Counted from the stretch's first letter, positions 34,593 through 47,515 are shown. The stretch is 64,000 bases of DNA from Dasypus novemcinctus (GCF_030445035.2 NC_080677.1:153451169-153515168); one strand, 5' to 3'. Notes: generated from the letters alone by a model not told the origin. Numbers and translations: made by a program.

Positions 34593-34700
34593 GGGGAATA
34601 TGTGTAGCTTAGTGGTTGAGCATCTGCCTCCCATTATGAGGTCCCAGGTTCAATTCCTGGTGCCTCCTAAAAGTAAAAGAAAAGAAAAGAAAAGGAAAAG
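34593..34700 (+). mobile_element. Short monomeric DAS-type SINE
   Basis: GGGGAATATGTGTAGCTTAG head, B box AGGTTCAATTCC, then an (AAAAG)n tail. Imperfect TSD TAGACTATAAT / TAGATTATAG flanks it. It has only the tRNA-like part and lacks the long GC-rich body of the 8.7-, 16-, 35-, 38.7- and 48-kb copies. Confidence 0.85.
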
Positions 34701-35051
34701 TAGATTATAGGCCTCCCAATTCCCAATCCCTGGGTCTGGAAAGATTTTAATAGAGATGTTTTGTTATCATCATATTTAAAGACTGTATTCTATTAATAGT
34801 AGTACTGTTCTTACACTGATGGTAGCAATATAAAGTGTCCCTATAAAATAATTTACTGAAGTTTAATAAAAATGTCATTAAATTTTTTAAAGTTTTAGTA
34901 AAAGTGATATGAGGAATTGACAAAAATTGTGGTAATCGAATGAAGTTTGGGAAACAACACTATTTGGAAAACACTATGAAGGCTGGTGTAAAAAAGTGGA
35001 CAATGGGAATTGAGATTCGAGTCATTTATAGGAGGCTCTGGCTGTTACTTT

Positions 35052-35436
35052 TTTTTTTTTTTTTTAAAGATGTATTTATTTATTTAATTCCTTCCCCCCC
35101 CCCCCCCCCCCCCCGTTTGTCTGTTCTTGGTGTCTGTTTGCTGCGTCTTGTTTCTTTGTCCGCTTCTGTTGTCGTCAGCGGCACGGGAAGTGTGGGCGGC
35201 GCCATTCCTGGGCAGGCTGCTCTTTCTTTTCACGCTGGGCGGCTCTCCTCACGGGCGCACTCCTTGCGCGTGGGGCTCCCCCACGCGGGGGACACCCTTG
35301 CGTGGCACGGCACTCCTTGCGCGCATCAGCACTGCGCATGGCCAGCTCCACACGGGTCAAGGAGGCCCGGGGTTTGAACCGCGGACCTCCCATATGGTAG
35401 ACGGACGCCCTAACCACTGGGCCAAAGTCCATTTCC
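35052..35436 (-). mobile_element. DAS-type SINE, full length, with long poly-C tract
   Basis: Reverse complement of the long DAS consensus: body ACTCCTTGCGCGTGGGGCTC, B-box complement GGGTTTGAACCGCG, head end CTAACCACTGGGCCAAAGTC. The exact 14-bp TSD CTGGCTGTTACTTT lies at 35038-35051 and 35437-35450. A run of 21 C occupies 35094-35114. Confidence 0.95.
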
Positions 35437-35474
35437 CTGGCTGTTACTTTAATGATACTTTCTGTGCCTCCTTG

Positions 35475-35630
35475 TGACGTCAGCCTAGGTCATAATGCCA
35501 ATAGCCAATCCCAGACTTTCTGCTCTGCCTCAGTCCAGCCAATAGCTTATTGACCCACCCTCTTGCTGGATGGCAACTGGAGGAATGACTATATCACTAT
35601 ATCCAGCGAATATGTGGACAGGGACCAATC
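35475..35630 (+). promoter_or_regulatory. Palindromic CRE plus four CCAAT boxes (candidate old promoter or LTR)
   Basis: TGACGTCA lies at 35475-35482, and CCAAT occurs at 35498, 35505, 35539 and 35625. No CpG island, TATA box at a fixed distance, or downstream exon was seen, so this could be a decayed LTR or chance clustering. Confidence 0.3.
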
Positions 35631-36039
35631 TGAGTGATGGTCTTCAAGTCCTTCAAAACCTATGAATCTGACCCAAATGAAAAAATTTAGCCAGGATCCA
35701 GGAGCAAACGTTTGCATGCTACCTCACTCTTGGAGTAGCAGTCTCTGTGTGTCCTTTTCTGGCTCTTGCAGGTGTTGGATCCTGGGCAAGTACACGACAG
35801 TGGCAAGAATTATGCGGTCCCTGGTAACCCTGAGAGTCTACTAAGGATAATGCAAGTTGGGAAGTATCTTTGCTTGATGACACACTCACACACACATATA
35901 TATTAAGCTTCATTTATTTAAGTGGAAGGTAGTTGGAATTGGCAATTTTTGCTTGTGGCAAAGTCCTAGAGGAAAGGCCCACATGGACAGGGTGGGGGTG
36001 GCAGGTGGTATACAAAGATTTGGCCCTAAACCCTTAACA

Positions 36040-36350
36040 AGGCAGAATTTAGAAGAATCTCATGCTTTTGTTTAAGGACAATTTACAGGGTCAGAATTTA
36101 GCATATTTATTAACCTTGGAAAAATCTTATAACTTCTATAAAGTTCAATGTCTTCATCTGAAAATGAGGAAGGTGTCAATAACTAACCAACCTCATACCC
36201 ACTGATGGGTGGATTGCATGAAACACTGCACATAAAACACCAGAAACATTCTAGGTGCTTAATAAATCTGACTTTCCCATCATGCCAAGAAAACTCAGTT
36301 CAAAAGCTAGATCTTACTAGCTATGTGACCATGGGTCAGTCTATTTACAA
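36040..36350 (+). mobile_element. MIR SINE fragments
   Basis: 'cttcatctgaaaatgagga', 'cattctaggtgcttaataaa' and the 'actagctatgtgaccatggg' piece near 36317 are MIR-like. Confidence 0.45.
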
Positions 36351-36869
36351 TTTAAAATTTTCCAAAAAGTATATGAGGCAGATTATAAGAATTCCAAACA
36401 ATGAAATAGTATACATAAAATTTCAAAATCAGGAAAAATGAAAATGAGAATAAAAAATCAAGACCAAGAAAGGAAACATAGTGTTGATATCTAGACCAGT
36501 AAGTCCTCTACAAGTACTGTGTACTAAAAATGCAAAGTCAGCTCTGGGCTTCCTAGCAACCCAGGTGAAAACAGAAAAATAATCAGTTACAAAATATTCG
36601 TTCACTGTCGATGAGCATCAATTGCTCATGGCAAACATACCTTATTTTTCACACTTCTACTGTGATTAAAAGGGATAATATATGAAAAAGTATTTCATAA
36701 AATTGATGTGTTATGTAAAAATACTTATTATTTTATACAATGGAGGAGACTTCTCAGACTTTCAGACCGTCACTTAAATTTCTCATTTTTATTATTTTTT
36801 ATTTTTTATTTGAGTTGAATTATTTTTACTATGAGAATAACAAGTGTCCCTCGGCACTATACTGAAACC

Positions 36870-37045
36870 TTTACTACCTGCATTCATGTACAACTTACTA
36901 AATAGGAACCCTCATTATCCCCATTCAGATAAAGAAATTGATGCACCAAGAGGTTAATTAACATCATTCACCTAGTAAGTGTTCGTGCAGGGATTGATAT
37001 CCAGGAAATTTGACCCCAGAACCCGTCTCTTAAACCACCCCCAGG
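36870..37045 (-). mobile_element. MIR SINE fragment
   Basis: 'ctcattatccccattcagat', 'aaagaaattgatgcaccaag' and 'agtaagtgttcgtgcaggga' follow reverse-complement MIR order. Confidence 0.5.
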
Positions 37046-37504
37046 CAAACATGCCACCACATATAAGCTCCTTATAATTTTATACAGCTTATGTAACTAT
37101 AAAAAAATCTATAAATTGAATATAAACCAAGCAATAATGCCAATAAGCTTTCAGTTAGAAGTATTAATTGTATGTGACAGAGACTACTGTCTTCCTCATT
37201 ATTAGCTGTAGCGTGAACTCATACTAACCATTGTGGTCAGGTTACTACCAGCTACTGGGTGATGACAATTACCCCACCATTTTTATTTTCTTTCAAATTA
37301 CTGTAAACCATTTGCTTGTACAGCTTGTTGTGGTATTATCTGGCCTTCACTTGATATAAGTGCATCATTTACATATCAAATCTGCTTTGGTTCTTGTCTC
37401 ATTAGTTTCCTGATTAAAGTGGAATTGCTCATTGCTTACTCAATTATAAACATAAACACAAGCACAGGACTAATATTGCGAGGTAGTACTTGGTTATAGG
37501 GAAG

Positions 37505-38465
37505 TTAATTTATTTTTTAATTAATATATATTTTTTAATTTTAAAGATGCTTTAGATTACATAAATGTTACATCAAAATATAGGGGATTTGCATATACCC
37601 CACTCCCTCCCCCTCCCACACTTTTCCCCATTAACAACATCTTTCATTAGTGTGGTACACTTGTTACAATTGATAAACACATACTGAAGCATTTCTACTA
37701 ACCATGGACTATGATTTACATCATAGTTTACACTTTGCTCTGCACGATTTTATAGGTTTTGACAAAATGTGTAATGGCCTCCATCTGTCATTACACTGCT
37801 ATGCAGGACAATTCCAAAGCCCTGAAAATGCCTCCATGTTATACCTATTCTTCCCTCTCCCTTGCCTCAGAACCTCTGGTGGCCATTGTCTTTATACCAA
37901 TGGTAAAAGTTCTTCCATTGCTAGATTAATAATAAGTCTATAATAGAATAATAATAAGTCTACTTCAGTCCATTGTTCATTCCCCAATCTTGAGGATCTG
38001 GGGATGGTGATACCCACTGTTTCTGATTGAGAGGGGCCTTAGATCCAGTGGGGGCAATAGGATAGAACTGTCTTGCTTGCAGTTGCAGACACTCTCTGTT
38101 TCTTGGGAAGGGCGTTGTCCATCACCATCTGCTTGTTAATTGCCCTGGGCAAATCCAATGACCTGGAGAGTAGGTGTTGCAACTCTGCTGAGATTCAGGG
38201 CTCAATCAGCCCATGAAATACCAAAGATTTAAGGCTATGGGACATATATTTAACAAGTACAGTGCAAATTATAGGTTCAAATAAAAAGGCAGAAGAGCTA
38301 TGTGCAGGGAAACTACAAATGAGTCTAACTCTGTTAAACTGGGGAGCATAAATTCCAAAGTAAGTCCCACTGACAGGGTGCCAGTTCTCACAGAGAGCTC
38401 ACCAATACCAGAGAATATGTCCCTAGACTCTAGTTTGAGAAATCCCACCAGCGAGTAGTCCTAAA
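37505..38465 (-). mobile_element. L1 3' UTR, minus strand
   Basis: Reverse-complement of the same L1 3'-UTR family as 9.7-11.4 kb. On plus it runs 'aaaatataggggatttgcat', 'tagtttacactttgctctg', 'gcaggacaattccaaagccc', 'tgaaaatgcctcc' and 'ccccaatcttgaggatctgg'. The sequence beyond 38465 up to the SINE is unassigned. Confidence 0.7.
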
Positions 38466-38739
38466 TAAATAAACAATGCAGTTATCAAGATGGACTGCAT
38501 GTAATTTGATGGGCAGCCCTATCCCAATCTGTGGCCAGAGAGCAAACATTGGAGCACCCCTTCCTATTCTGTGTCCAGGGTTCTTTGGAGCATCTTGAAG
38601 TGGGAAGTCCAGCTCGTCTGCATCCTGTTTTGGTACAGACCACTGAAAGTAGAAGAACAGTAGGGAGAGATTTGGCTACAATAAGTGTTCTGATGGTACC
38701 AACTACCATATGCTGGACCAGAGGGCCTGGGGCTCTTTT

Positions 38740-39153
38740 TTTTTTTTAAAGATTTATTTTATTTATTTCTCTCCCCTTCCCACCTGCCCCAGTTGTCTGT
38801 TCTCTGTGTCCATTTGCTGCGTGTTCTTTGTCCACTTCTGTTGTTGTCCCTGGCATGGGAATCTGTGTCTCTTTTTGTTGCATCATCTTGCTGCGTCAGC
38901 TCTCCGTGTGTGCGGCGCCATTCCTGGGCAGACTGAAATTTCTTTGGTGCTGGGAGGCTCTCTGTAGAGGGAGCACTCCTTGCACGTGGGGCTCCCCTAT
39001 GGGGGGACACCCCTGCGTGGCACGGCACTCCTTTCGTGCATCAGCACTGCGCATGGGCCAGCTCCACACTGGTCAAGGAGGCCCGGGGTTTGAACAGCGG
39101 ACCTCCCAAGTGGTAGATGGATGCCCTAACCACTGGGCCAAGTCTGCTTCCTG
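38740..39153 (-). mobile_element. DAS-type SINE, full length
   Basis: T-rich tail at the left, body 'gctctccgtgtgtgcggcgc' and 'actccttgcacgtggggctc', B-box complement GGGTTTGAACAGCG, head end CTAACCACTGGGCCAAGTCT. The exact 12-bp TSD TGGGGCTCTTTT lies at 38728-38739 and 39154-39165. Confidence 0.95.
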
Positions 39154-39169
39154 TGGGGCTCTTTTGACA

Positions 39170-41840
39170 AGGGCAAATTCCCAGCCTCATGTTCAACTCA
39201 GTCCTGAGCCTAAAAGTTACAACCCACAATGAACAGTTAGTTCAGCCCCAGACACCTGGGTGAAAGTTGACCCAGAAGCACTAGCTCAAATTGGTTCAAA
39301 ATACAAAAGAATTCAACTGTCTCCTACTGTAAAGGAAAAAAAAAACCTCAAATGATGGTTTGCAAGTGGACGTTTTATTTACTGGTTTTCTGAGTATGTA
39401 CAATGGACATGGAAAACTGGTTTGAAAATGCAAACAGTTGAAGATATGTTACTGAAAATTTATATTTTAAAACTTCTTTGAAGACAATGAATGTATTCTA
39501 ACAGTCACTATGGAGAGGCTGCGACCAGTCCAACCTGTCAACTTCTGGCTGAAATCTCCCTTAAAATAAAGAGCACAGATCTTCACTAGCAGTCCTGAGA
39601 GTAAAGCGTGGACCCTAAAATAGAGTGACTCTACCTCATTCCCCTGATGACTGCGATTTGATCTTGGCCTCATCAGCATTTTATGCTAACTCTCCGATAA
39701 ACAGTTCTCTTTTAAAAACCCTCTGTTAAGGATAAATAGAGCCCTGTGGCATTTCCTTTTGTTAGTGAAAAACATTCAGCTGCATTCAGGCTGGCAATAT
39801 CAAGAATATATCATATATATGGTAAAGGAAGCAAGCAGATGGCTACCACCAGGGTTGTAGGGATTTTTTAAAAATTAATCTGTTAATCTAAAGTGACCGT
39901 ATTTCTTGATTTTTCCCTGGATAATCCAGCCTGTTGTCCCAGCACAACTATTAATAGTGCTCGTTTTTACCATAAAAGTGCCCTGGCTTTCACTAAATTC
40001 TCTGGCCACCTTATCTATTGTACCATCCCATAATATGTTATGCGCCATCTCTCCCCTTACAACATCTCTTCTCCCTCATCTCCTATGAATCCCATATCTT
40101 CATTTTTGCCCATTGGTTTTCTTACCTCGTTTTACAAATGTTTTTTATGCTCCAAAGTCACTCCTTTATTCAATATTCATCCCCAAGTCACCCCATTCAT
40201 TCAGCTCAGATGATCTTGGTAAATCATTAGGAAGCAAGCAATCCAAGCATGTGATTTAAGTACTTTGTACTTACGCTATATTTGATTTTACAAATAATTT
40301 AGAACTAAGGGGGTAGGGGGGAAAGCTTTCTAATATCTCTTGCAAAATCTCTTCCTTTTTTCATAGTAGGGTGCAATTGTGTTAATTATGTAATCCCTCC
40401 AGTCTGAGTTATTTTCGTGGTTGGTATCATGTATACTTGTTCAGTTATATAATAGGAATCGCTGACTTGGCAGCCTTTTTTCTGAAACTTTGCCAACACA
40501 GAAAGAAGTACAGGGAAAGACATTGGAAAGAGCGGCAGAGAAGTAGACCTATAAATGGTCAATATACTCTTATTACACATTTCCATATTTTCCCTATTGT
40601 TGTCAATGAGTTATGTTACTTTTACCATTTGGAAAAAAACAAGTACAATAGTTGAGAATAATACACACCAAAAAGAGTAAAGGCTACATAGGCTACTCTT
40701 ACTTTTATGATAAAGGAAACCTCAAAGCAAGATTTGGCACTGGATATTAGTCTGCTGGTTACAAGTATGTATATTTAAATATGTGTAGCAATCAAATAAT
40801 TGTGTTTTTCTATGGTCAAAAAGTTGAAATGAATCATCACACTGGCATCCAGTTTGGCAAGACTCTCTTTTACTAGTTACCCTTACTGGCAAAACAGAGG
40901 CCCCAAACTTCCCAGCGCAGCCTGCCAGGAACATGCCTTGTGGAAGGGCCTCCCTTTGAGTAAGGGGCGCTGCTTCTCTCCCTCTACCAACCACTCTGAG
41001 CACCAGCATTCTGATTGCAGTTGTCAGATGAGGGCTATTCATCCTCAAAATCTAACTTATAACAATGCCTTAAGTATTCTTTTATGCAATACAAAGACAG
41101 TAGGATGCCTTAGGAATAACTGGCTAAATATTAAGAGTACAATAGAACACGTGTGTAGATTCTGTTAACATCAAACCCTCTTCCCCCACACTAAGGAATT
41201 ATAAGAGCCCTTAGCTAGAGTCAACAAGGAAAATTATTTGATTGGAGCCTATTAACTCCTCTTCCTTTGTCATCCTAGGCCTGGCTTATTTGCTGACTCC
41301 TTTTGTTTCAATAATGATTCATGTTCCATAACAGTAAATGGTACTGCTTGTATGGACGCTTTAATGATCTCTTACAGAAAATTCTCAGTCTCTTTCTATA
41401 ATTGTGCAAGGTTCGTACTTTTAAGTCTTTACCAGTTGTGTTTCTTTGCTCTAACTATTCCAGTTCTTTTACCTCATAAATCCATGTAATGCTGAAATTT
41501 TAAATAGTATGGTTTCTGCCAATGTATGAGTTTTCTCATCAGTACCTAAGGTGTTTTGGGGAAGAGAGGAAGGGAGGGGAAGAGATTCTATACAGTCTTA
41601 TGATTTTTTAATAGCAAAAAGAATACCTTTATATTTTGTGCTAGGTGAAAAATTCCCCTTTGTTGTGCTTTGACTATGATACTTCCTATTGCGTACTTAG
41701 GATTTTGCTGTTTAACCATTTCATGTCAACTAGGCACACAATCAGTTACCATACCACAGAGCCTAGAATTCTGACCAGCTAAATAGTAATGAGAAGTTTG
41801 GCTGACAGCTGAGGTCATGCAAGATTTAGGGGTTAATCAG
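39170..41840. other. Unassigned interval
   Basis: No convincing gene or repeat over about 2.7 kb. ORFs of 60-108 codons (for example 40722-41048 minus and 40854-41168 plus) overlap on opposite strands near 40.9 kb, with no domain or splice evidence. Confidence 0.3.
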
Positions 41841-41841
41841 A

Positions 41842-42430
41842 GACTCAGGGAGATATTTGTACACCAACGTTCATAGAAGCATTTTTCACAATTGCCAAAA
41901 GGTGGAAACAACCCAAATGTCCATCACCAGATGAATGGATAAACAAAATGTACTATATCCATACAATGGAATACTTTTATAACTTTATTTCAACTTCAAA
42001 AAATAAAATAAGAGACAAAAAGCAGCTTAACAAATTATGGAAACATTGCTTTAAAATGGAATACAATAGAATAGTATTCAACTCTAAAAAACAATGAATT
42101 TCTGATACCTACTAATGCATGGATGAAACTTGAATACATCATGCTGAATGCAATAAGTCAGACACAAAGGAACAGATATTATATGAAATAGCTAGAACAT
42201 GCAAATTCACAGAGATAGAAACTAACTGTATAGAAACTACAGGTTGGGGGTGAGGAGAAGGAGAATAGGGAGTTCATGCATAATAGGTATAAGGAAAGTT
42301 CTGGTAATGGATGGTGGTGAGGGTAGTACAGTATTGTGAATGTGATGAACCCCACTGAATTGTATGCTTGAGAGTGGTTGAGATGGGAAAGTTCATGTTG
42401 TATATTTGTTCCCATTATTGAAAAATAAAA
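41842..42430 (+). mobile_element. L1 3' end
   Basis: 'aaggtggaaacaacccaaat', 'gtccatcaccagatgaatgg', 'gcatggatgaaacttgaata' and terminal 'gttcccattattgaaaaata' are characteristic. An AT-rich segment near 41.97-42.06 kb interrupts the consensus at GGAATAC and reads like a small insertion. Confidence 0.85.
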
Positions 42431-42439
42431 AAGGAGAGA

Positions 42440-42925
42440 AAGAGATTGAGACAGTGACAACTAAATCTAATACATGATCCTGGGCTGGATCTAACAATGG
42501 TGGGAAAAAAGGCCCAAAAGGACATTGTTGGAACATATGAAAAAACTGGAATATAGACTGTGAACTTTGTAGCAATGTTAAATTTCTTGAGTTTGAAAAC
42601 TTCCCTTAAGGTAACAGTTATATTAGTGAATATCTTTATTTTTAGGAAAAGTTCAGGGAAATAGTAATGTTCAAGGAACATAATGTATAAAACCTACTTT
42701 CCAATGTTTACAAAATAAATCAACAAACAGATAGGTAGGCAGATAGAGCAGATAGATAGGGAGATAGATAAAATGATATGGCAAATGTGGCAAAATGCTA
42801 AAAACTGGTGGATCTGGATATCTGGGTAGGGGGTACGTTGAAGTTTTCTGTGTGCATTTTGGGTTATTTTTACAACTGTCCTGTAAGGTTGAAAGTATTT
42901 CAAAATAAAATATTCATTTAAAAAC
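42440..42925 (+). mobile_element. Old LINE 3' end with (GATA)n
   Basis: 'caatgttaaatttcttgagt', 'atgatatggcaaatgtggca' and terminal 'tttcaaaataaaatattcat' match a common old LINE-type 3' terminus. A GATA-rich stretch lies at about 42730-42770. Confidence 0.5.
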
Positions 42926-43469
42926 ATAAGAATAAAAGGAAAAGGCTATTGGGAGAGCAAATAATGATGGAATGTGAAGTTCTAGAACACCATGTATCAG
43001 CAATGACTAAGAAAGCATGAATAAACATGGAAGCATTATATTATGTGAAAGAAATGGGTAGTTGTCTTGGGCACCATGCATAATAGAGGCACGTAGAACA
43101 AAGAGATTAAACTTTTTTTAAAAAAAGAACTTTACGCAGCTATTTTATAATGGCTGTATTCAAATTATCCAATCCCATTCAGTGGGGGTGATAGATGAAA
43201 GTAATTTTCTTTAATTAAGAGATAACATAGACAATAAAAGGTACAAGTGCACCAATCTTAATATACAGTTCCATAAGGTTTGCATATTATACATACATAT
43301 ATATATGTAACCACAACTCAGATTGACCCAAAAGATTTTTGCACATTCCATAGGCCGCTTCTCAGTCTAATACTGAGCAATTTAAAAAGTAGTTGTATTT
43401 TAACAGAGAAAGTACCTTGAAGACTTTTCACACTAATGGTATTAGCAATTGCATTTGGCTATGGGGAAG

Positions 43470-43970
43470 AGACGAAAAAACAGCAGTGGTTTAAACAAAT
43501 TGGTGTTCTTCTCTTGTGTAGGGCATCGAGGGCAGGTATGCAGGCTCCCTGGAACCCAGCTTTCTTCTCTCTGTTCAGCTCTTCAGCTTTCCTTGGCATG
43601 AGCCCGCCTCCACCCAGGTAGGGTGACCACACTCCAAGCAGAAAGAGGGGCAAAGGTGAGGAGCAAAAGGCACAACCCGTTGAGTCAGTCCCCTCTGATG
43701 CTTCCTTGCACACCCTGCCAGGTGACTTCTGCTCACGTCTCCTTTAGAACCATACCATATAGCCACGCCTAACCACAAGACTGAATTGTAGTGTGTTTTT
43801 TAGCTAGGCATCGTGTAACTCCACATAAAATCAGAGTGAAAAAAAAAGGGGCAATGGATATTGGTTGGTCAACGAGCAGCCTCTGCCTCACTAATATTGG
43901 TCACAAACTGCTCTGGTGAACGACTTTTTTTGAAAAGGCCATTTAGTTCCCAGTGGATAAATGCAATCTA
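43470..43970 (+). mobile_element. Ancient interspersed repeat, unnamed
   Basis: 'taggcatcgtgtaactcca'-type sequence, 'caggtgacttctgctcacgt' and 'gcaatggatattggttgg' recall an old mammalian element. Part of the same pattern may occur at 56.15-56.5 kb. I cannot name the family. Confidence 0.35.
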
Positions 43971-44761
43971 AAAATCACCCCATAAATGGTGGTGAGTTCT
44001 GAAATAAACACAATTTCTGCTAAAAACATAATAATAGTAAATGTTTTGGAAAGGGAAAAGCCTGGCATGTTACTGCTTTAAAATATACTTGCAAAAAAAG
44101 TAGAACTTTTCACTATTTTTAACAAAGAAAACATGGGGAAAAAAACAAAAAGGGTAAAATTTAAAGCATTTGCCTAAGATCCCACAAATAACTCAAATTT
44201 AATAACAAGGTGAATGTTATTTCATCAAGGCCCACAAATGGCAATCTGGCCATTTTCATGTTATAACTCTATTCATAATGATTAGGATTATAAACTCTGA
44301 TTTAAGCAAAGAATAAGTTTTTAAATATATAAATGGGACTAAGTTTTACAGATCCACAAGTTTTCTGAGTCTTAGAATCTAAGAAGTTGAACAGGTTTTC
44401 CTCTGTACATGCATGTAGGATTTTGGCTTGCTGATAACTAGTTAATAAATTTAAAAAGAATAACTTTTTATTCCAATTTTATCAGTTAAATTCTAGCTTT
44501 ATAATGTTTACAATTTTTGCCTAATTTGTAAAACAAAAAAGTACTAGTAGAATTTTGTTCAATCTATATGAAATACAAGGCTTTTTAAAATCAAAAAATA
44601 CGAAAATTGGCACTATTAAAGAGAAGTAGAAAACTGAGGCAAATGGTTGTGTGAATTCCTCCTTTTCAGTTTACTAGTAATATGTATAATCTTAGATATT
44701 TGGTTTAATCAATGACTGTAATTGGGTTGATAAAATACAGATCTTAAAAAAATTACAGGGA

Positions 44762-45055
44762 GTGAGGGGTGCAGATGTGGCTCAAATAGTTGAGTGCCTG
44801 CCTCCCATATCGGAGGTCCTGGGTTTGGCTCCCGGTGCCTCCTAAAGAAAACAAACAAACAACTAGTAGACATCAAACAAAGACAATGAGCAGAAAAAGA
44901 GCAAACAGACAAGGGAACTATCTGTCGGTGGGGAAGGGGAATAGTAAGGGGGGGATGTGGCTCAAGCGGTTGAGTGCCAGCTTCCCACATACAAGATCTA
45001 GGGTTCAATACCTGACCCCAGTACCTCAAAACAAAACAGTAATAATAATAATAAT
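44762..45055 (+). mobile_element. Dimeric DAS-type SINE
   Basis: Heads near 44769 (GTGCAGATGTGGCTCAAATA) and 44950 (GGGGATGTGGCTCAAGCGGT), with B boxes GGGTTTGGCTCCC and GGGTTCAATACC. It ends in (TAA)n from about 45038. Confidence 0.85.
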
Positions 45056-45099
45056 ACCAGGATCCTGTGGTGCAGCTATATGATTCAAAATAAGCAAAA

Positions 45100-46890
45100 A
45101 GTTTTCTTCTCTACTTCACCATAGTTTCTCTGGACTTTGCCATCAATAAAACCTCCACAATCTCAAATTCAATCATTCCACTCTCTGACTGCAATTCACT
45201 TGCTTAAATACGCCCACCCCAACAATTCTCTGGCCCCGCTGAGAGCTCTCTCATTGATCCTGCCACTTTCTCCTCTCCCCCAGGTCCTGCCTCGCTGAGA
45301 TTGCCAGGTTCCTCCTTTGAGTCATTCTCTGAAGACGCCTACTCTGTTGTCATACACGTTTGGCAGAAATCCGACTGCGTGGTATTCAAACATTCACCTT
45401 CTGTCTTCCACTTGCTGGAAAAACGACAAGTCCTCACACGGATTTCACTTTAAATGCATGGTTCCTGAGCCCTATAGAGGCCCTCACCACAACTGTATTT
45501 CTCTAGTAGAGTCTCTTCCCATTCTTGATTCCTATTTCATAGCATCTTCCCTCTGCCCAAACCTCCTACTCGGTCTTTCCATCCCTCTGTCCTCAGCTGA
45601 TGGCCTTACCTAGTAGTTCATTGACAGATGCCCCCCAACATGAGCTCTCACAGATTCCCATCACCAAACCGACAAGCCTCACACCTGTGGCAGCTTCTCT
45701 CTCTTCTCGCCTAATAACTGAGGAAATGGCCCTAAGAACCAAGCCCTTCCTGCGAGCTTTGGCTTCTGCCACCCCCTCCCTCCAAACACACACACGAGAT
45801 CCATGTATACGCTCCTTTATTTTTATGCTGTTTTTCTCTTGGGGACATCATCTGTTTTTCCCTCAACTGGCTGATTATTAATGTCAATGAACTTTAGAAT
45901 CTGTCACATTGAAAAGTCCTTCCCTGTACACTACTTTGTGCTCCGTTTTTCTTCCCTCTTCTCAGAGAGTTAGGGGCGTTATCTCCAATTTTTCACGTTC
46001 ACTTCTTACTTAACCCTTCTCTGGCATCTGCTACTACAAATGTACCAAAACTACTCTTGTCAAGGTCATTGAGGACCTACCATTGCCAAATTTAGCATAC
46101 CGTTTTGCAATCTTTATTTCACTAAGCCTCAAAGCAAAATTAGACACTGTTGATCGTTCTGTCTGCCCTTCCGCTTACAGTTTCCTCTCAGCTTTCACAA
46201 GACACACACTCCAGTGTTCTCCTACCTCTCCAGCAGCTCCTTTCAGTCTCCTTTAGAGAGTCTTCCTCTAAAGGTTAAGGACTCCAAGAGGGGCCCTCAC
46301 TGCCTCTAAACGTTCTCCCTAAGTGATCTCATCCATTCCCAGGGTCTTAAAAACCATTTGTTTGCTGACAATTCTCATCTATGTTTCTCTAGCTCGAACC
46401 TTTCCAGATGATTTTATCTACCTGACTTCTCTTCTTGGAGGTCATTAGGTATCCTGAACTTGTTGGAAAAGGAGGCCTACACTTTTTCCTTCTAAGCTTG
46501 TTCGTCTACTAGACTTCTTCACTGTCCCAGTAAACGGCACCACTATCCACCCAGTTTTCAAGTCAGAAACTTGAGTATCACCTTTGATTCCTTCTTTACC
46601 TTCAACCTCTTGTTCAATCCATCAGTAAACTCTGCATTTGTCTGTGATTAGCTCACACTGTTCCATCTTTACTGCCACTGCCCACGTCCAAGCCGCCGTT
46701 TTGTTCACTTTGGCTACTGAAATAGCCTTGTTACCATTCTCTTCATTGCCATGCTTGCCGCTCTTCCCATTTGTTTTCTACGTATCAGTCAGGATACTCT
46801 TAAAACTTAAATCAGACCATGTGACCCTTCTGTTAAAAATCCTTCCAGAGCCCTTACTGTGCTATTAAATTTTATTCGACTTTTTAAGTT
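45100..46890 (+). mobile_element. L2 LINE, ORF2 part
   Basis: L2 landmarks in order: 'cttgtcaaggtcattgagga' and 'attagacactgttgatcgtt' (46.06-46.16 kb), 'tgatctcatccattcccagg', 'aaacggcaccactatccac', 'tgttcaatccatcagtaaac' and 'cagaccatgtgacccttctg'. The frame is broken. The assignment of the first 900 bp is weaker. Confidence 0.6.
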
Positions 46891-47159
46891 ACGGTAACAG
46901 CCAACAACTAGATGCATAATGAAGATTATCCCATTTTCAATCCCATCTTTTGAGTTAACCAGTGGTGAGGATCTGGTACATATCCTCCGTCAGCTTCCTT
47001 TATGGTCACTCATATAGGGCCTCTACCTACAGTCTTGCAGACTGTGCAATGGCACAATTCCATTCGATGGTGTCCCCTGTAGTTGTGCAATATGGCTGCC
47101 CAGCACCCAGACACAAATGAATGTATACTCACATTATACAAATTAGGGAAGGCTTAGCT

Positions 47160-47515
47160 GCTGGAAAGATGACCACATTTCTCAGGCTCCCTTATGGCTG
47201 TGGCCAGGTGACTAATCTCTGACCAATGGGATGTGAGTGGACATAACATGTGCCAGGTCCCAGAAAACTCCTATGAGAAATGATAAGCACTTTTTCACCC
47301 ATCTTTATCACTTCCTCTTTCCAGATTCCTGGGCCCGAATGTTATCATGTTGGACAATGACCAGTGGCAGAAGGAACCTGGCTCCGTGACATCATGGAGC
47401 ACCATACCAGCCCTGGACTGCCTTCTCGGACTTGTAGGTAAGCAAGAAAGAAAGAAATGCCTCCCTTGTTTAAGTCACTGTATTTTGAATATTCTGTCAC
47501 TTATAGCTAAACCTC
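47160..47515 (+). mobile_element. Ancient LTR-like repeat (same family as 20.1 kb)
   Basis: 'ggtgactaatctctgaccaa', 'tgggatgtgagtgg', 'tggcagaaggaacctggctc' and 'agtcactgtattttgaatat' follow a common old repeat. Only one copy of the 27-bp segment expanded at 20.17 kb is present. Confidence 0.45.

Noticed and set aside
34940-35377. 145-codon ORF starting in unique sequence
   Set aside because: Most of its length, including a run of prolines, comes from the minus-strand DAS SINE and its poly-C tract.
40854-41168. 104-codon ORF in unassigned DNA
   Set aside because: It overlaps a minus-strand ORF of similar length. Neither has promoter, splice or domain evidence.
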